Of a DNA stretch of 64,000 nt, positions 1 to 8,655 are shown piece by piece (position 1 is the stretch's first letter; each line of letters opens with the position of its first letter). The DNA comes from CAWKPF01 sp963851415 (GTDB taxonomy: Bacteria > Acidobacteriota > Thermoanaerobaculia > Multivoradales > Multivoraceae). The stretch spans positions 1,116,001-1,180,000 of the forward strand of contig CAWKPF010000003.1 of the NCBI GenBank assembly GCA_963851415.1, in the 5' to 3' direction. The translations under genes were made by a program, and so were the position numbers. A model generated the notes under the pieces. That model was not told the DNA's origin. It saw only the letters and a list, made by a program, of their open reading frames with translations, and made no database searches.

Positions 1-2561
1 ACGACTGGGACGTGCGCTGGGCGAGCTCCGATCCAGGTGGCCAGATCGTGTTCGAGCTCGCAGGGGAGCTCGCGATCCATGACACGCGCTCCGGAGCGAC
101 CCGAACGCCGTCGATCTACGTGCCGGACGACGGCCTGGCTCGCCGGCCGGCACGCAAGAATGCCGCCGATCAGCTCGAGGACTGGGAGCTCTCTCCGGCG
201 GGGGAACGGGCTCTCTTCGTCGCCCGCGGAGACGTGTTCACCGCACCGATCGAGAAGGGACCGACCAGGAACCTGACCTCGTCTTCCGACGCGCACGATC
301 GGCTGGCTCGCTGGTCCCCCGATGGGCGAACCATCGCCTTCGTCTCGGACATGTCCCGCGAGGACCAGCTCTACACGATTCCCCAACAGGGCGGAGAGGC
401 CGAGCGAGTCACCGACTTCGGCCCGGGAACCGGCATGCTGTTCCGACCGGCCTGGTCGCCCGACAGCGAGCGCGTCGCGATCGGCGACAAGAACGGCAAG
501 GTCTACGTCGTCGACGTCGCAGCCAGGTCCCACGTCGAGATCGTCGACGACGAGTTCGGTCTGGTCAACGACTACGCCTGGTCCCCGGACAGCCGTTGGC
601 TGGCGTTTTCTCTGGGGGAAGAGAACGGCAACCGTTCGATCTGGATCTGGAGTCGCGACGAGAACCGGATTCGCCGAGTCACGGGCCCGCTGTTCAACGA
701 GGGGGGGCCTTCGTGGGGTGCCAAGGGGAAGTACCTCTTCTTCGCGTCGCAGCGGGAGTTCGCGCCCCAGATCTCGCAGGTCGAGTGGAACTACGCGGGC
801 AATCGAATGACCGGAATCTTCGCGCTCGCGCTGGCCGGGGACACCCCGCATCCGTTTCCCCCGGAAAGCGACGAGGTCGAGGTCTCAGAGGAGACGGCCG
901 AGGACGAAGAGAAGGGCGACGAAGACAGCGCCGACCACGTGGATGACGCGGACGAGGCGAAGGAAGAGGCGAAGGACGAGGCTGCCGAAGATGCAGACCC
1001 CGTTGAGATCGACTTCGAGGGACTGGCAGAGCGCGTCGTCCGTCTGCCGATCGAAGCGGACAACATCGGTGGGCTGGCCGCTGTCGAGGGCAAGCTGCTC
1101 TTCATGAAGTTCGGTGAGCCCTACTACGGGCGCAGCAGTCCCTCGCAGCCCTCGATCCACCTGCTCGACTTCGAGACGCGCGAGGTGAGTGAGGTGGTGA
1201 GTGATGTACAGGGTTGGGCTCTGTCGCACGACGGCAAGAAGATCCTGGTCCGACGCGGCGAGTCGTTCGCGGTTCACGACGTGAAGGCGAGCTCGACGGA
1301 CCCCAAGGCCGTCTCCACGACAGGTCTCGAAGTCTCGAGCGTTCCCGCGCAGGAGTGGGCCGCCGTCTTCGACGAGGTCTGGCGCCGCTTTCGCGACTTC
1401 TTCTACGTCGACAACATGCACGGCTACGACTGGCAGGGCATCGGTGAGCAGTACCGGACCCTGATCGAGCACGTGGGGCATCGGGCCGACCTGAACTACG
1501 TTCTCGGCGAGATGATTGCCGAGCTCAACGTCGGACACGCCTACATCGATGGCGGCGACTTCGACCTTCCGGAGCGCCCCGTGGTCGCCCTTCCCGGTGC
1601 GCGCTTCGAGCTCGATCAGGCCAGCGGGCGCTATCGCATTGCCGAGATTCTGGCCGGGCAGAATGCCGAGCCGAAGTACCGAGCGCCGCTCACGGAGGTC
1701 GGTGTCGACGCCGCCGAGGGCGACTACGTTCTGGCGATCGACGGCACGCCGCTCGCAGGCGACGACAATCCCTATCGCCTCCTTCGCTACAAGACCGATC
1801 CGGTGACGCTCACCCTGGGCTCGACCGCCGATGCTTCGCAGAGCGAGCAGCGTGAGGTCACCTTTCGCCCGGTGCGCAGCGAGGCCGACCTCCTCTATCT
1901 GACCCAGGTCGAGCACAATCGGGAATGGGTCTCACAGCAGAGTGATGGACGAGTGGGCTACCTCCACATCCCGGACATGGGAGCGAGCGGTGCCTATGAG
2001 TTCATCAAGTGGTACTACCCGCAGATCCGCAAAGAGGGCCTGGTGGTGGACGTGCGCTCGAACGGGGGCGGCAACATCTCACAGTGGATCATCGAGCGCC
2101 TCGACTCGAAGCTCCTGGGTACCCGCTTCAGCTTTTCGACCGACTATCCCGGCACCTACCCCGGAGCGGTCTTTCACGGTCATCTCGTTTGCCTGATCAA
2201 CGAGACCTCGGCTTCGGACGGCGACATCTTTCCTGCGCGCTTCCGGGAGGCGGGATTGGGGCCATTGATCGGCAAGCGCACCTGGGGCGGCGTGGTCGGG
2301 ATCTCGAGCTTCGGTCCCCTACTCGATGGGGGCACGGTCTTCGTGCCGCTCGCCTCGACCAACGACACGGAGGGCAACTACATCATCGAGGGCTACGGAG
2401 TGGCACCCGACATCGAGGTGGCGAACACTCCGGCCGAGGTGATCGAGGGACGGGATCCTCAGCTCGAGCGCGGGCTCGCCGAAGTGATGGCGGCGATGGA
2501 GCGTGAGCCCAGGAAGCTGCCAACCCGGCCGGCCGATCCGGTCAAGACGAAGCAGAGGTAG
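1..2561 (+). CDS. Tricorn-type S41 serine protease, 5' end outside window
   Basis: This is a large peptidase that likely trims oligopeptides, like archaeal tricorn, which works downstream of the proteasome. The frame is open at the left edge, so the N-terminus is missing and at least 850 residues are present. Counting from the GTG at 12, residues up to about 280 form a PD40/WD-like propeller with repeated 'WSPD' blades. A strongly acidic Glu/Asp/Ala linker covers about 280-335. A second propeller, a helical C1 domain with 'ELNVGHAY' near 505 (tricorn catalytic His), a PDZ domain, and the S41 core with 'NETSASDGD' near 730 (catalytic Ser-Asp) follow. 'EGYGVAPDIEV' near 795 matches the usual S41 end. 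No signal peptide can be judged because the start is missing. The acidic linker is longer than in typical members. Family assignment is firm; the substrate is inference. Confidence 0.93.
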   Translation, partial: DWDVRWASSDPGGQIVFELAGELAIHDTRSGATRTPSIYVPDDGLARRPARKNAADQLEDWELSPAGERALFVARGDVFTAPIEKGPTRNLTSSSDAHDRLARWSPDGRTIAFVSDMSREDQLYTIPQQGGEAERVTDFGPGTGMLFRPAWSPDSERVAIGDKNGKVYVVDVAARSHVEIVDDEFGLVNDYAWSPDSRWLAFSLGEENGNRSIWIWSRDENRIRRVTGPLFNEGGPSWGAKGKYLFFASQREFAPQISQVEWNYAGNRMTGIFALALAGDTPHPFPPESDEVEVSEETAEDEEKGDEDSADHVDDADEAKEEAKDEAAEDADPVEIDFEGLAERVVRLPIEADNIGGLAAVEGKLLFMKFGEPYYGRSSPSQPSIHLLDFETREVSEVVSDVQGWALSHDGKKILVRRGESFAVHDVKASSTDPKAVSTTGLEVSSVPAQEWAAVFDEVWRRFRDFFYVDNMHGYDWQGIGEQYRTLIEHVGHRADLNYVLGEMIAELNVGHAYIDGGDFDLPERPVVALPGARFELDQASGRYRIAEILAGQNAEPKYRAPLTEVGVDAAEGDYVLAIDGTPLAGDDNPYRLLRYKTDPVTLTLGSTADASQSEQREVTFRPVRSEADLLYLTQVEHNREWVSQQSDGRVGYLHIPDMGASGAYEFIKWYYPQIRKEGLVVDVRSNGGGNISQWIIERLDSKLLGTRFSFSTDYPGTYPGAVFHGHLVCLINETSASDGDIFPARFREAGLGPLIGKRTWGGVVGISSFGPLLDGGTVFVPLASTNDTEGNYIIEGYGVAPDIEVANTPAEVIEGRDPQLERGLAEVMAAMEREPRKLPTRPADPVKTKQR

Positions 2562-2580
2562 CAATCGCTGACTCGATTGC
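2561..2580. terminator. Hairpin between convergent genes
   Basis: A perfect inverted repeat, GCAATCG / CGATTGC with a 6-base loop, starts on the last base of the protease stop codon and lies before the end of the opposing decarboxylase gene. It has no T-run, so a bidirectional terminator role is inferred from position and symmetry. Confidence 0.5.
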
Positions 2581-2589
2581 CCCGAAGAC

Positions 2590-4020
2590 CTATCGGCTCA
2601 GGGCTCGGATTCTCTCCACCGAGCGCCTGACCTCTGCTTCGTCCGTGCGGTGGTTCATCACGACCAGGCGTAGGGCCGTGGTGCCACCGATCAGGGTAGA
2701 GGAGAGCATGACCTCGCCATCGTCCTGAATCCGCTTCAGGAAAGCGTCGTCGCGCGCCGCTCGCTCGGCGTCGCTCTCGCCTTCATGGCGACGTTGTCGG
2801 AAGGTCACGATCGAGAGCTCGGCGGGGCAGACGATCTCGAAGGGAGGCTCGGCGAGGAGGGCTTCGGCGAGTCGGGCGAGCTCGAGATCGGCCTCGACCT
2901 GTCGAGCCAGCCCGTCGACTCCGACGGTCCGCATGAGCGCCCACACCGAGAGCGCGCGTCCCGGACGAGACATCTCGGGGCCCCGGTCGAAGAGGTTGAC
3001 CTCGTCGCGCGGCACCTCTCTCAAGTAGTCGCCGTGGGTGGCGAAGGCCGTCTCCAGGGCGCCTCGGTCTCGCACCAGCAGGCAGCCGGTGCCCATCGGG
3101 GAGTAGAGCCACTTGTGGGGATCGAGGGTCAGCGAGTCGGCGCGCTCCATGCCCCGCAGCTTCTCTCGGCCCTCTGGACAGAGCGCGGCGAAGCCACCGT
3201 AGGCGGCGTCGACGTGGAACCAGAGTCCGAGCTCCTGGCAGAGATCGGCGAGCTCGTCGAGCGGGTCGATGCTGCCGGTGTTGGTCGTGCCCGCGTTGGC
3301 CGACAGGAGCAACGGATCGAGGCCTGCGTCGAGGTCGCGCAGGACCGCTGTTCGGACCGTCTCGGGGCGCAGTCGCAGCTGCTCGTCCACGGGGAGGTGG
3401 CGCAACGAGTCGGCCGGATATCCCAACACCAGGGCAGCCTTCTCCGCCGAGGTGTGTCCTTCGCTCGAAAAGTAGAGTGTGTGAGATCGCGGGTCCTGTC
3501 CGTGGGCGGTACGGGCGGCGGCGAGGCCCCCGAGATTCGCCATCGATCCACCGCTGGTCAGCACTCCAGCCGCATCCGGCGGGTAGCCGATCGCCTCGGC
3601 GATCCAGCGGAGGACGACGAGCTCGAGGGCGCCGATCGTGCCCGCTCCCAGCCAGCTGCCGACGAACGGGTTGGTGCCGGAGGAGAGCCACGCTCCCAGC
3701 GTGGCGTAGAAGCTGCTGGGGCAGGGGATGTAGCCGTGAAAGCGCGGGTGGTTGACCCGGGTCATGCGCGGCACCACGTTCTCGAAGAAGTGCTCGAGCG
3801 TCTGGTCGAAGTCGGCGCCCGCGCGCGGCAGCGGCTCGTCGACCGCAGGCATCAGCTCACTGGCAGGTCCCGTCCGCGAGACCGGCTGTTCCGAGAGGGT
3901 GGCCAGGTGCTCGACCAGGCGGTCGACGACGGCATAGCCGAGTCGCCGCATCTCTTCCGGTGGCGGATCGAGGGGCACTCGCGCGCGCGGCTTGCTCTTC
4001 ATGGCGGCGGATTGTGTCAC
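2590..4020 (-). CDS. PLP-dependent group II amino-acid decarboxylase
   Basis: The 476-residue protein belongs to the aromatic-L-amino-acid/glutamate decarboxylase family and should remove the carboxyl group from an amino acid using pyridoxal phosphate. The PLP lysine lies in 'DPHKWLYSPMG' near residue 302, and the cofactor Asp/Ala region is 'FHVDAAYGGFA' just before it. The N-terminal dimerisation segment 'HPRFHGYIPCPSSFYATLG' is typical. The length matches bacterial aromatic decarboxylases, and no signal peptide is seen. It starts 14 bases after the stop of the DUF3465 gene, so it may be the last gene of the long minus-strand unit. Substrate (Tyr, Trp, DOPA or other) cannot be told from the sequence. 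Confidence 0.9.
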   Translation of the reverse strand: MTQSAAMKSKPRARVPLDPPPEEMRRLGYAVVDRLVEHLATLSEQPVSRTGPASELMPAVDEPLPRAGADFDQTLEHFFENVVPRMTRVNHPRFHGYIPCPSSFYATLGAWLSSGTNPFVGSWLGAGTIGALELVVLRWIAEAIGYPPDAAGVLTSGGSMANLGGLAAARTAHGQDPRSHTLYFSSEGHTSAEKAALVLGYPADSLRHLPVDEQLRLRPETVRTAVLRDLDAGLDPLLLSANAGTTNTGSIDPLDELADLCQELGLWFHVDAAYGGFAALCPEGREKLRGMERADSLTLDPHKWLYSPMGTGCLLVRDRGALETAFATHGDYLREVPRDEVNLFDRGPEMSRPGRALSVWALMRTVGVDGLARQVEADLELARLAEALLAEPPFEIVCPAELSIVTFRQRRHEGESDAERAARDDAFLKRIQDDGEVMLSSTLIGGTTALRLVVMNHRTDEAEVRRSVERIRALSR

Positions 4021-4034
4021 GCGCGAGGGGCGCG

Positions 4035-4541
4035 CTACCGATAGGTCTCACCGGCATGGGTGATCCAGCCGCCGGGCTTTCTCCCCCTCGGATCGTGGTG
4101 CGTCCAGTGAATGACTCCGCCCCGCTCGTTCCACTCGTAGAGGCCGCGAAACACGACGCGGTCCCCTCGGCTCAGGGGGACGCGCGGGGCAAGGTCGATG
4201 TTGTGGCTGATCAGCACAGTGGTTCCGTCCAGATCGACCACGAACTTCTGGTGGCGGGAGCCCTCGTTGTCGTCCGCCAGCGTGCGCTGGACGACGCCGT
4301 CGGCTTCGACCCAGATCTCGTCTTCCTGCTGCTCGAAGGCCCGGCGAATCCGCGCGCGCCCGGTGGCGAGCTCGGCGCTCGATGGGATCGCTGCGCTGGT
4401 CGAGGTTTCGCTGGGCAATGGGCTCGGCCCCGAGCCGGGGACCGATTCTTCGGTGGAGCAGTACCGGGTCACGACGACCACGCCGACCACGAGCGCCAGG
4501 GCGAGCAGCCGGCGCTGAGGCGAGCCTCGTTCCCAGCTCAC
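4035..4541 (-). CDS. DUF3465 family membrane-anchored protein
   Basis: A 168-residue protein starting with GTG. An N-terminal hydrophobic segment (residues about 10-26, 'LLALALVVGVVVVTRY') acts as a signal anchor. A Ser/Pro-rich spacer follows, then a C-terminal domain of about 100 residues with 'DDNEGSRHQKFVVDL', 'ISHNIDLAPRVP' and 'GGVIHWTHHDP', the pattern of DUF3465. The family has an OB-like, nucleic-acid-binding-looking fold but no proven function. I chose the GTG at 4541 because the frame upstream runs deep into xylB and has no other start codon in the 115-base gap; a GGGAG sequence lies before it. Probably co-transcribed with the decarboxylase downstream. Confidence 0.75.
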   Translation of the reverse strand: MSWERGSPQRRLLALALVVGVVVVTRYCSTEESVPGSGPSPLPSETSTSAAIPSSAELATGRARIRRAFEQQEDEIWVEADGVVQRTLADDNEGSRHQKFVVDLDGTTVLISHNIDLAPRVPLSRGDRVVFRGLYEWNERGGVIHWTHHDPRGRKPGGWITHAGETYR

Positions 4542-4656
4542 GGTCGCTGCTCCCGGCGTGGGCCGGCGACCGGGGCGGTCCGGGTGAAGGATCCAGGACG
4601 GGTGACGAAGGGGAGCGAGCGGTGTGAAGGTGTGCTGATGGGCTTCTCCTTCTGGG

Positions 4657-6264
4657 TCAGAGATCCGCCAGAGCCGTTCTGAAGAGCGCGCGCAGCGGCT
4701 CGTAGACGGCAGCGGCGTCGGGGATGGGCTCGAATCGAGCGCTGGTGCGGTCGGTGAATCCCGAGACGGACTCGGCCCAGGACGGTGCGAAGCCGCGGTG
4801 TCGGTCGGTGGCATGAACGGCCCGGAGCGCGGCGCCCAGTGCGGCACCGTCGGAGACGTCCAGCACCTCCACCGGCGTGGCGAAGATGTCGGCGATCACC
4901 TGCACGATGGCCGGGTTGGTCGAGGCGCCGCCGGTGGCGAGAAGCCGGCGCGGTCGCCATTCTGTGAGACTCGTCGATTCGGCCATGAGCGCTCGCGTAT
5001 GCTCGTGCAGAGAGAGAAACTGGGCCTCCACCACGCCACGGCAGTTGGCCGCTGCGTCGCTCTCGTCCAGACCACCCAGGCGGCGTACGACCGGCTCAGC
5101 GAGGCGCGGGACGATCTCGGGCGCGAACCACGGCAGCAGCAGTCGTCCCTGGTTGCCCGGAGGTGCGGTGCGCAGCGCGGCGGAGAAGCCCTCCCAGTCG
5201 AGGTCGTAGCGGTCGCGCACCGCTTCGCGCGCGAGCGAGCCATTGCGCGTGCAGAGCAGGAGCATCGGCCGGCCGCTGGGCGCGACGAAGACGTGGGCCT
5301 GGCCCGCTTCGTCGACGCGCAGCCGGTCCATCAGGCCGAAGCAGGTGTCGCTGGTGCCGAGCGAGACCGCGACCTCTCCCGCTTGCGCCATCCCGAGGCC
5401 CACGAGAGTGCTGGGATTGTCCCCCGTGCCCGCGACGACACGACAGGACGGGTCGAAGCCGTGACGGTGCACGAGCCAGGGCGCGGACCGACCGACCACG
5501 GTGTCGGGGTGGACCAGCGGCGGGAGGCGGTGGAGGAGGCCCGACGCCGTCGCGCGGACGGCGCGGTCCGACCAGCGCCTCGTGCGCAGCTCCATCAAGG
5601 ACATCCCCGAAGCGTCCCCGTGATCCAGCGGGACCACGCGGCCGGCGAGCAGCGCCGTGAGGAAGCCCGATACCAGGGTGACGTGGCGAGTCGCCTGCCA
5701 CCGTTCCGGCTCGCGAGAGGCGAATCGGCGGATCTGTGGACCGGTGAATCGTTCGAACAGGTCGGACCCGGTGAGCCGCGCCGCGGACGCACAGCCGCCC
5801 AGAGCGTCACGGATCTGAGCGCACTCCGGGCCGGTGCTGCTGTCGGTCCAGATGGGCGAGGTCGGGCGGCTCAACCACGGTGCGACCTGCTCCGCCAGCG
5901 CTCGCGTCGGGTCGAGTCGCGCCAGTCCTCGCGCGGCCGCCTCGCCGAGATAAACGGAGCCGTGCTGCTGTCCCGAGACGCTCACGGCTGCGACCCGATC
6001 GAGCGGTACCTCCTCGCGGACCATCCGTGCGAGCAATCGGTCGAGTGCCTCGGCCCACATGGCTGGCGGAGCGTGGCCGAGGGTCGGGTCGTCGCTCGGG
6101 AGCTGGCCGTGGGAGGTGCCCCAGTGCGGGAGCTCCTCGTCGAACACGAGCGAATCGCGCGCGACGATCTCCCGGGTCGTCGGGTCGATCACCAGGGCGG
6201 TCAGGCTCTGCGTGCTCGAGTCGAGCCCCAGGGCGAGGCGGCATCCTGCGGGAAGTCCGGTCAC
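4657..6264 (-). CDS. xylB: Xylulokinase-like FGGY carbohydrate kinase
   Basis: This FGGY-family sugar kinase (535 residues) most likely phosphorylates D-xylulose to D-xylulose 5-phosphate. The N-terminal ATPase motif 'LALGLDSSTQS' starts near residue 10, the domain-II motif 'GTGDNPSTLVGLG' lies near 280, and the FGGY-C motif 'TGGASTNPAIVQV' near 455. It starts with GTG 7 bases after the xylA stop. Pairing with xylose isomerase makes D-xylulose the probable substrate. It is slightly longer than E. coli XylB (484 residues), with extra sequence in the middle. Confidence 0.9.
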   Translation of the reverse strand: MTGLPAGCRLALGLDSSTQSLTALVIDPTTREIVARDSLVFDEELPHWGTSHGQLPSDDPTLGHAPPAMWAEALDRLLARMVREEVPLDRVAAVSVSGQQHGSVYLGEAAARGLARLDPTRALAEQVAPWLSRPTSPIWTDSSTGPECAQIRDALGGCASAARLTGSDLFERFTGPQIRRFASREPERWQATRHVTLVSGFLTALLAGRVVPLDHGDASGMSLMELRTRRWSDRAVRATASGLLHRLPPLVHPDTVVGRSAPWLVHRHGFDPSCRVVAGTGDNPSTLVGLGMAQAGEVAVSLGTSDTCFGLMDRLRVDEAGQAHVFVAPSGRPMLLLCTRNGSLAREAVRDRYDLDWEGFSAALRTAPPGNQGRLLLPWFAPEIVPRLAEPVVRRLGGLDESDAAANCRGVVEAQFLSLHEHTRALMAESTSLTEWRPRRLLATGGASTNPAIVQVIADIFATPVEVLDVSDGAALGAALRAVHATDRHRGFAPSWAESVSGFTDRTSARFEPIPDAAAVYEPLRALFRTALADL

Positions 6265-6271
6265 TGCGGAG

Positions 6272-7603
6272 CTACTCGGGCGGTTCGAACAGGTAGTCGT
6301 TGAGCCGGTTCTGGAGCTCTTCTTCGCGACCCGAGATCAGGGGCGGCTCGCCCGATCGTGTGGCCCATGCCTCGAGCGCCTCGAGCGTCGTGTCACGCTG
6401 GAGCATCTTCTTGCCGAGTCCTCTGCGCCAACCGGCGTAGCGTCGGTGCAGGAAATCGTCGAGTACCTTGTCACGGCGCATTCTCTCCACCACGAGCAGG
6501 GCACGGGCGAAGGTGTCCATGCCGCCGATGTGGGCGTGGAAGAGGTCGACGGTGTCGAAAGAGCCGCGCCGGACCTTGGCGTCGAAGTTGAGTCCGCCGA
6601 AGCGCAGACCTCCCTGTCGCCGGAGGATGGCGATGGCCAGGACCGCGTCACGCAGGTCGGAAGGAAAGTTGTCGGTGTCCCAGCCGACCCCTTCGATGCC
6701 GCTGTTGATGTCGAGCGAGCCGAGCTTGCCGGCGTCGGCTGCGGTGCGCAGCTCGTGCTCGAAGCTGTGGGTGGCGAGCGTGGCGTGGTTCGCTTCGACG
6801 TTGAGCTCGAAGTGGTCGATCAGATCGAACTCGCGCAGGAAGTTGAGGCTGTGAGCACAGTCGAAGTCGTATTGATGGGTCGATGGCTCCTTGGCCTTCG
6901 GCTCGATGAAGAAACGCCCTTCGAAACCGGCGCGCCTCGCGTAGTCGACCGCCAGATGGAAGAAGGCCGCCAGCTGTTCGCGCTCCTGCTTCATGTTGGT
7001 ATTGAGCAGAGAGGAGTAGCCCTCGCGACCGCCCCAGAAGACGTAACCGGAGCCTCCGAGCTCGATGGTGGCGTCGATCGCGTGGCGCACCTGGGCGGCG
7101 GCGTGTGCGGTCACCACGGGGTCGGGGTTGGTGGCGGCACCGTGGGTGTAGCGCGGGTGGGAGAAGAGGTTGGCCGTGCCCCACAGCAGCTTGACTCCGG
7201 TCTGGCGCTGCAGTGCCTTGGCTCGCCCCACGAGGGTGGCGAGCTGCTGAGCGGACTCGGCGACGCTGCTGCCCTCGGGTGCGAGGTCGCGATCGTGGAA
7301 GCACCAGTACGGGACGCCGAGCTTGGCGAAGAACTCGAAGGCGGCGTCGAGGGTGCGGTGCGCCACATCCATTGCGGAGGTGCCGTGGTTCCACGGTCGA
7401 TCGTAGACCGGTTCGGCGCCGAAGGGATCGGCGCCGCCGCCCTTGAAGGTGTGCCAGTAGCACACGGCGAAGCGAAGGTGTCGTTCCATGGTGCGGCCGG
7501 CCACCTTGCGGCGGCGGTCGTACCAGCGAAAGGCGAGGGGGTTGTCGCTGCGAGGGCCCTCGTAGGGAACCCTCTCCGGGACTTCGGGGAAGTACTCGCT
7601 CAT
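6272..7603 (-). CDS. xylA: Xylose isomerase
   Basis: Class II (long) xylose isomerase of 443 residues; converts D-xylose to D-xylulose with two divalent metals in a TIM barrel. Signatures include 'YWCFHDRDLAPEG' near residue 100 (catalytic His), 'YVFWGGREGY' near 185 and 'FFIEPKAKEP' near 235 (metal Glu), then 'NVEANHATLATHSFEHEL' and 'GSLDINSG' for the second metal site. It lies directly between a sugar isomerase/epimerase (stop 16 bases upstream in the restored frame) and xylB, so a xylose or related pentose catabolic operon is strongly supported. Confidence 0.97.
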   Translation of the reverse strand: MSEYFPEVPERVPYEGPRSDNPLAFRWYDRRRKVAGRTMERHLRFAVCYWHTFKGGGADPFGAEPVYDRPWNHGTSAMDVAHRTLDAAFEFFAKLGVPYWCFHDRDLAPEGSSVAESAQQLATLVGRAKALQRQTGVKLLWGTANLFSHPRYTHGAATNPDPVVTAHAAAQVRHAIDATIELGGSGYVFWGGREGYSSLLNTNMKQEREQLAAFFHLAVDYARRAGFEGRFFIEPKAKEPSTHQYDFDCAHSLNFLREFDLIDHFELNVEANHATLATHSFEHELRTAADAGKLGSLDINSGIEGVGWDTDNFPSDLRDAVLAIAILRRQGGLRFGGLNFDAKVRRGSFDTVDLFHAHIGGMDTFARALLVVERMRRDKVLDDFLHRRYAGWRRGLGKKMLQRDTTLEALEAWATRSGEPPLISGREEELQNRLNDYLFEPPE

Positions 7604-7619
7604 CGATCGCCTCTCGCGA

Positions 7620-8613
7620 CTACTCTTCGAAGGCCGCGTCGAAGGCCAGGTCCGTGGGCGCGAAGTCGAGGTCCCTCGTGAACTCGCAGGCTTCGGCGGC
7701 GCCGTGCTCGCGGTCCATTCCCGAGTCTTCCCACTCGATCGAAAGCGGTCCCTGGTAGGCGACGTCGTTGAGCGCGCGGATGATCTCTTCGAAGTCGATC
7801 GAGCCGCGGCCCGGGGAGCGGAAGTCCCAGATAGCGCCGATGGTCACCGAAGCCGAGATGGCCGCCGAACACCCCACACGGCTTGGGGCTCTCCGACCAC
7901 CACACGTCTTTGATGTGGACGTGAAAGATGCGCTCGCCGAAGCGACGGATGAAGTCGACGTAGTCGACTCCCTGGTAGCCGAGGTGACTCGGATCGTAGT
8001 TGAAGCCGAACGCAGGATGGCCATCGACGGCGTCGAGGGCTCGCTCCGCCGTGACGATGTCGAAGGCGATCTCGGTCGGGTGCACCTCGAGAGCGAAGCG
8101 CACGCCGAGCTCCTCGTACTCGTCGAGGATCGGCTTGAAGCGCTCGCCGAACTCGGCAAAACCGCGGTCGATCGAGCCGGGAGGGACCGGAGGAAACGAG
8201 TAGAGCAGGTGCCAGATGGGGCTGCCGGTGAACCCGTTGACCACGTCCACTCCGAGATTCTTGGCGGCCTGGGCGGTTGAGATCATCTCCTTGGCGGCGC
8301 GCTGGCGAACTCCCTCCGGGTCGCCGTCGCCCCAGACGTGCCCGGGGAGGATCGCCTTGTGGCGCTCGTCGATCGGATCGCACACCGCCTGGCCCACGAG
8401 GTGGTTGCTGATCGCATGCAGCTGCAGTTCGTGCTCGTCCAGGAGCGCCAGCTTCTCCTGGCAGTACTCCGGATCCGCACGTCCGACCTCGACATGGTCG
8501 CCCCAGCAGGCGAGCTCGAGACCGTCGTAGCCGAACTCGACGGCTTTCTCGCAGAGGGTGGCGAGAGGCAGGTCGGCCCACTGGCCGGTGAACAGGGTAA
8601 CGGGTCGGGTCAT
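7620..8613 (-). CDS. Sugar phosphate isomerase/epimerase, apparent frameshift
   Basis: A TIM-barrel enzyme of the AP endonuclease 2/xylose-isomerase-like family, likely acting on a sugar or inositol derivative. Residues 1-250 read normally from ATG 8613, with 'YDGLELACWGDHVEV', 'EVHPTEIAFDIVT', 'NYDPSHLGYQGVDY' and 'HIKDVWWSE'. Between 7829 and 7845 the frame breaks: the family-like C-terminus ('WDFRSPGRGSIDFEEI', 'GPLSIEWEDSGMDREHGAAE', ending 'AFDAAFEE') is in another frame and stops at 7620. One extra base or two missing bases would explain it. Restored length is about 330 residues. Without correction the frame runs to 7600 with Arg-rich sequence that does not look like the family. It is an assembly error or a true inactivating mutation. 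Confidence 0.85.
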
Positions 8614-8655
8614 CGCTGCTTCTCCTCGGGTGCTGTTGGCCTCGAACGGTGGGTC

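Noticed and set aside
7600..7850. Unshifted C-terminus of the sugar isomerase ending at an ATGA overlap with xylA
   Set aside because: Although the ATGA looks like coupling, the residues are Arg-rich and unlike the family, while the alternative frame carries the conserved ending.
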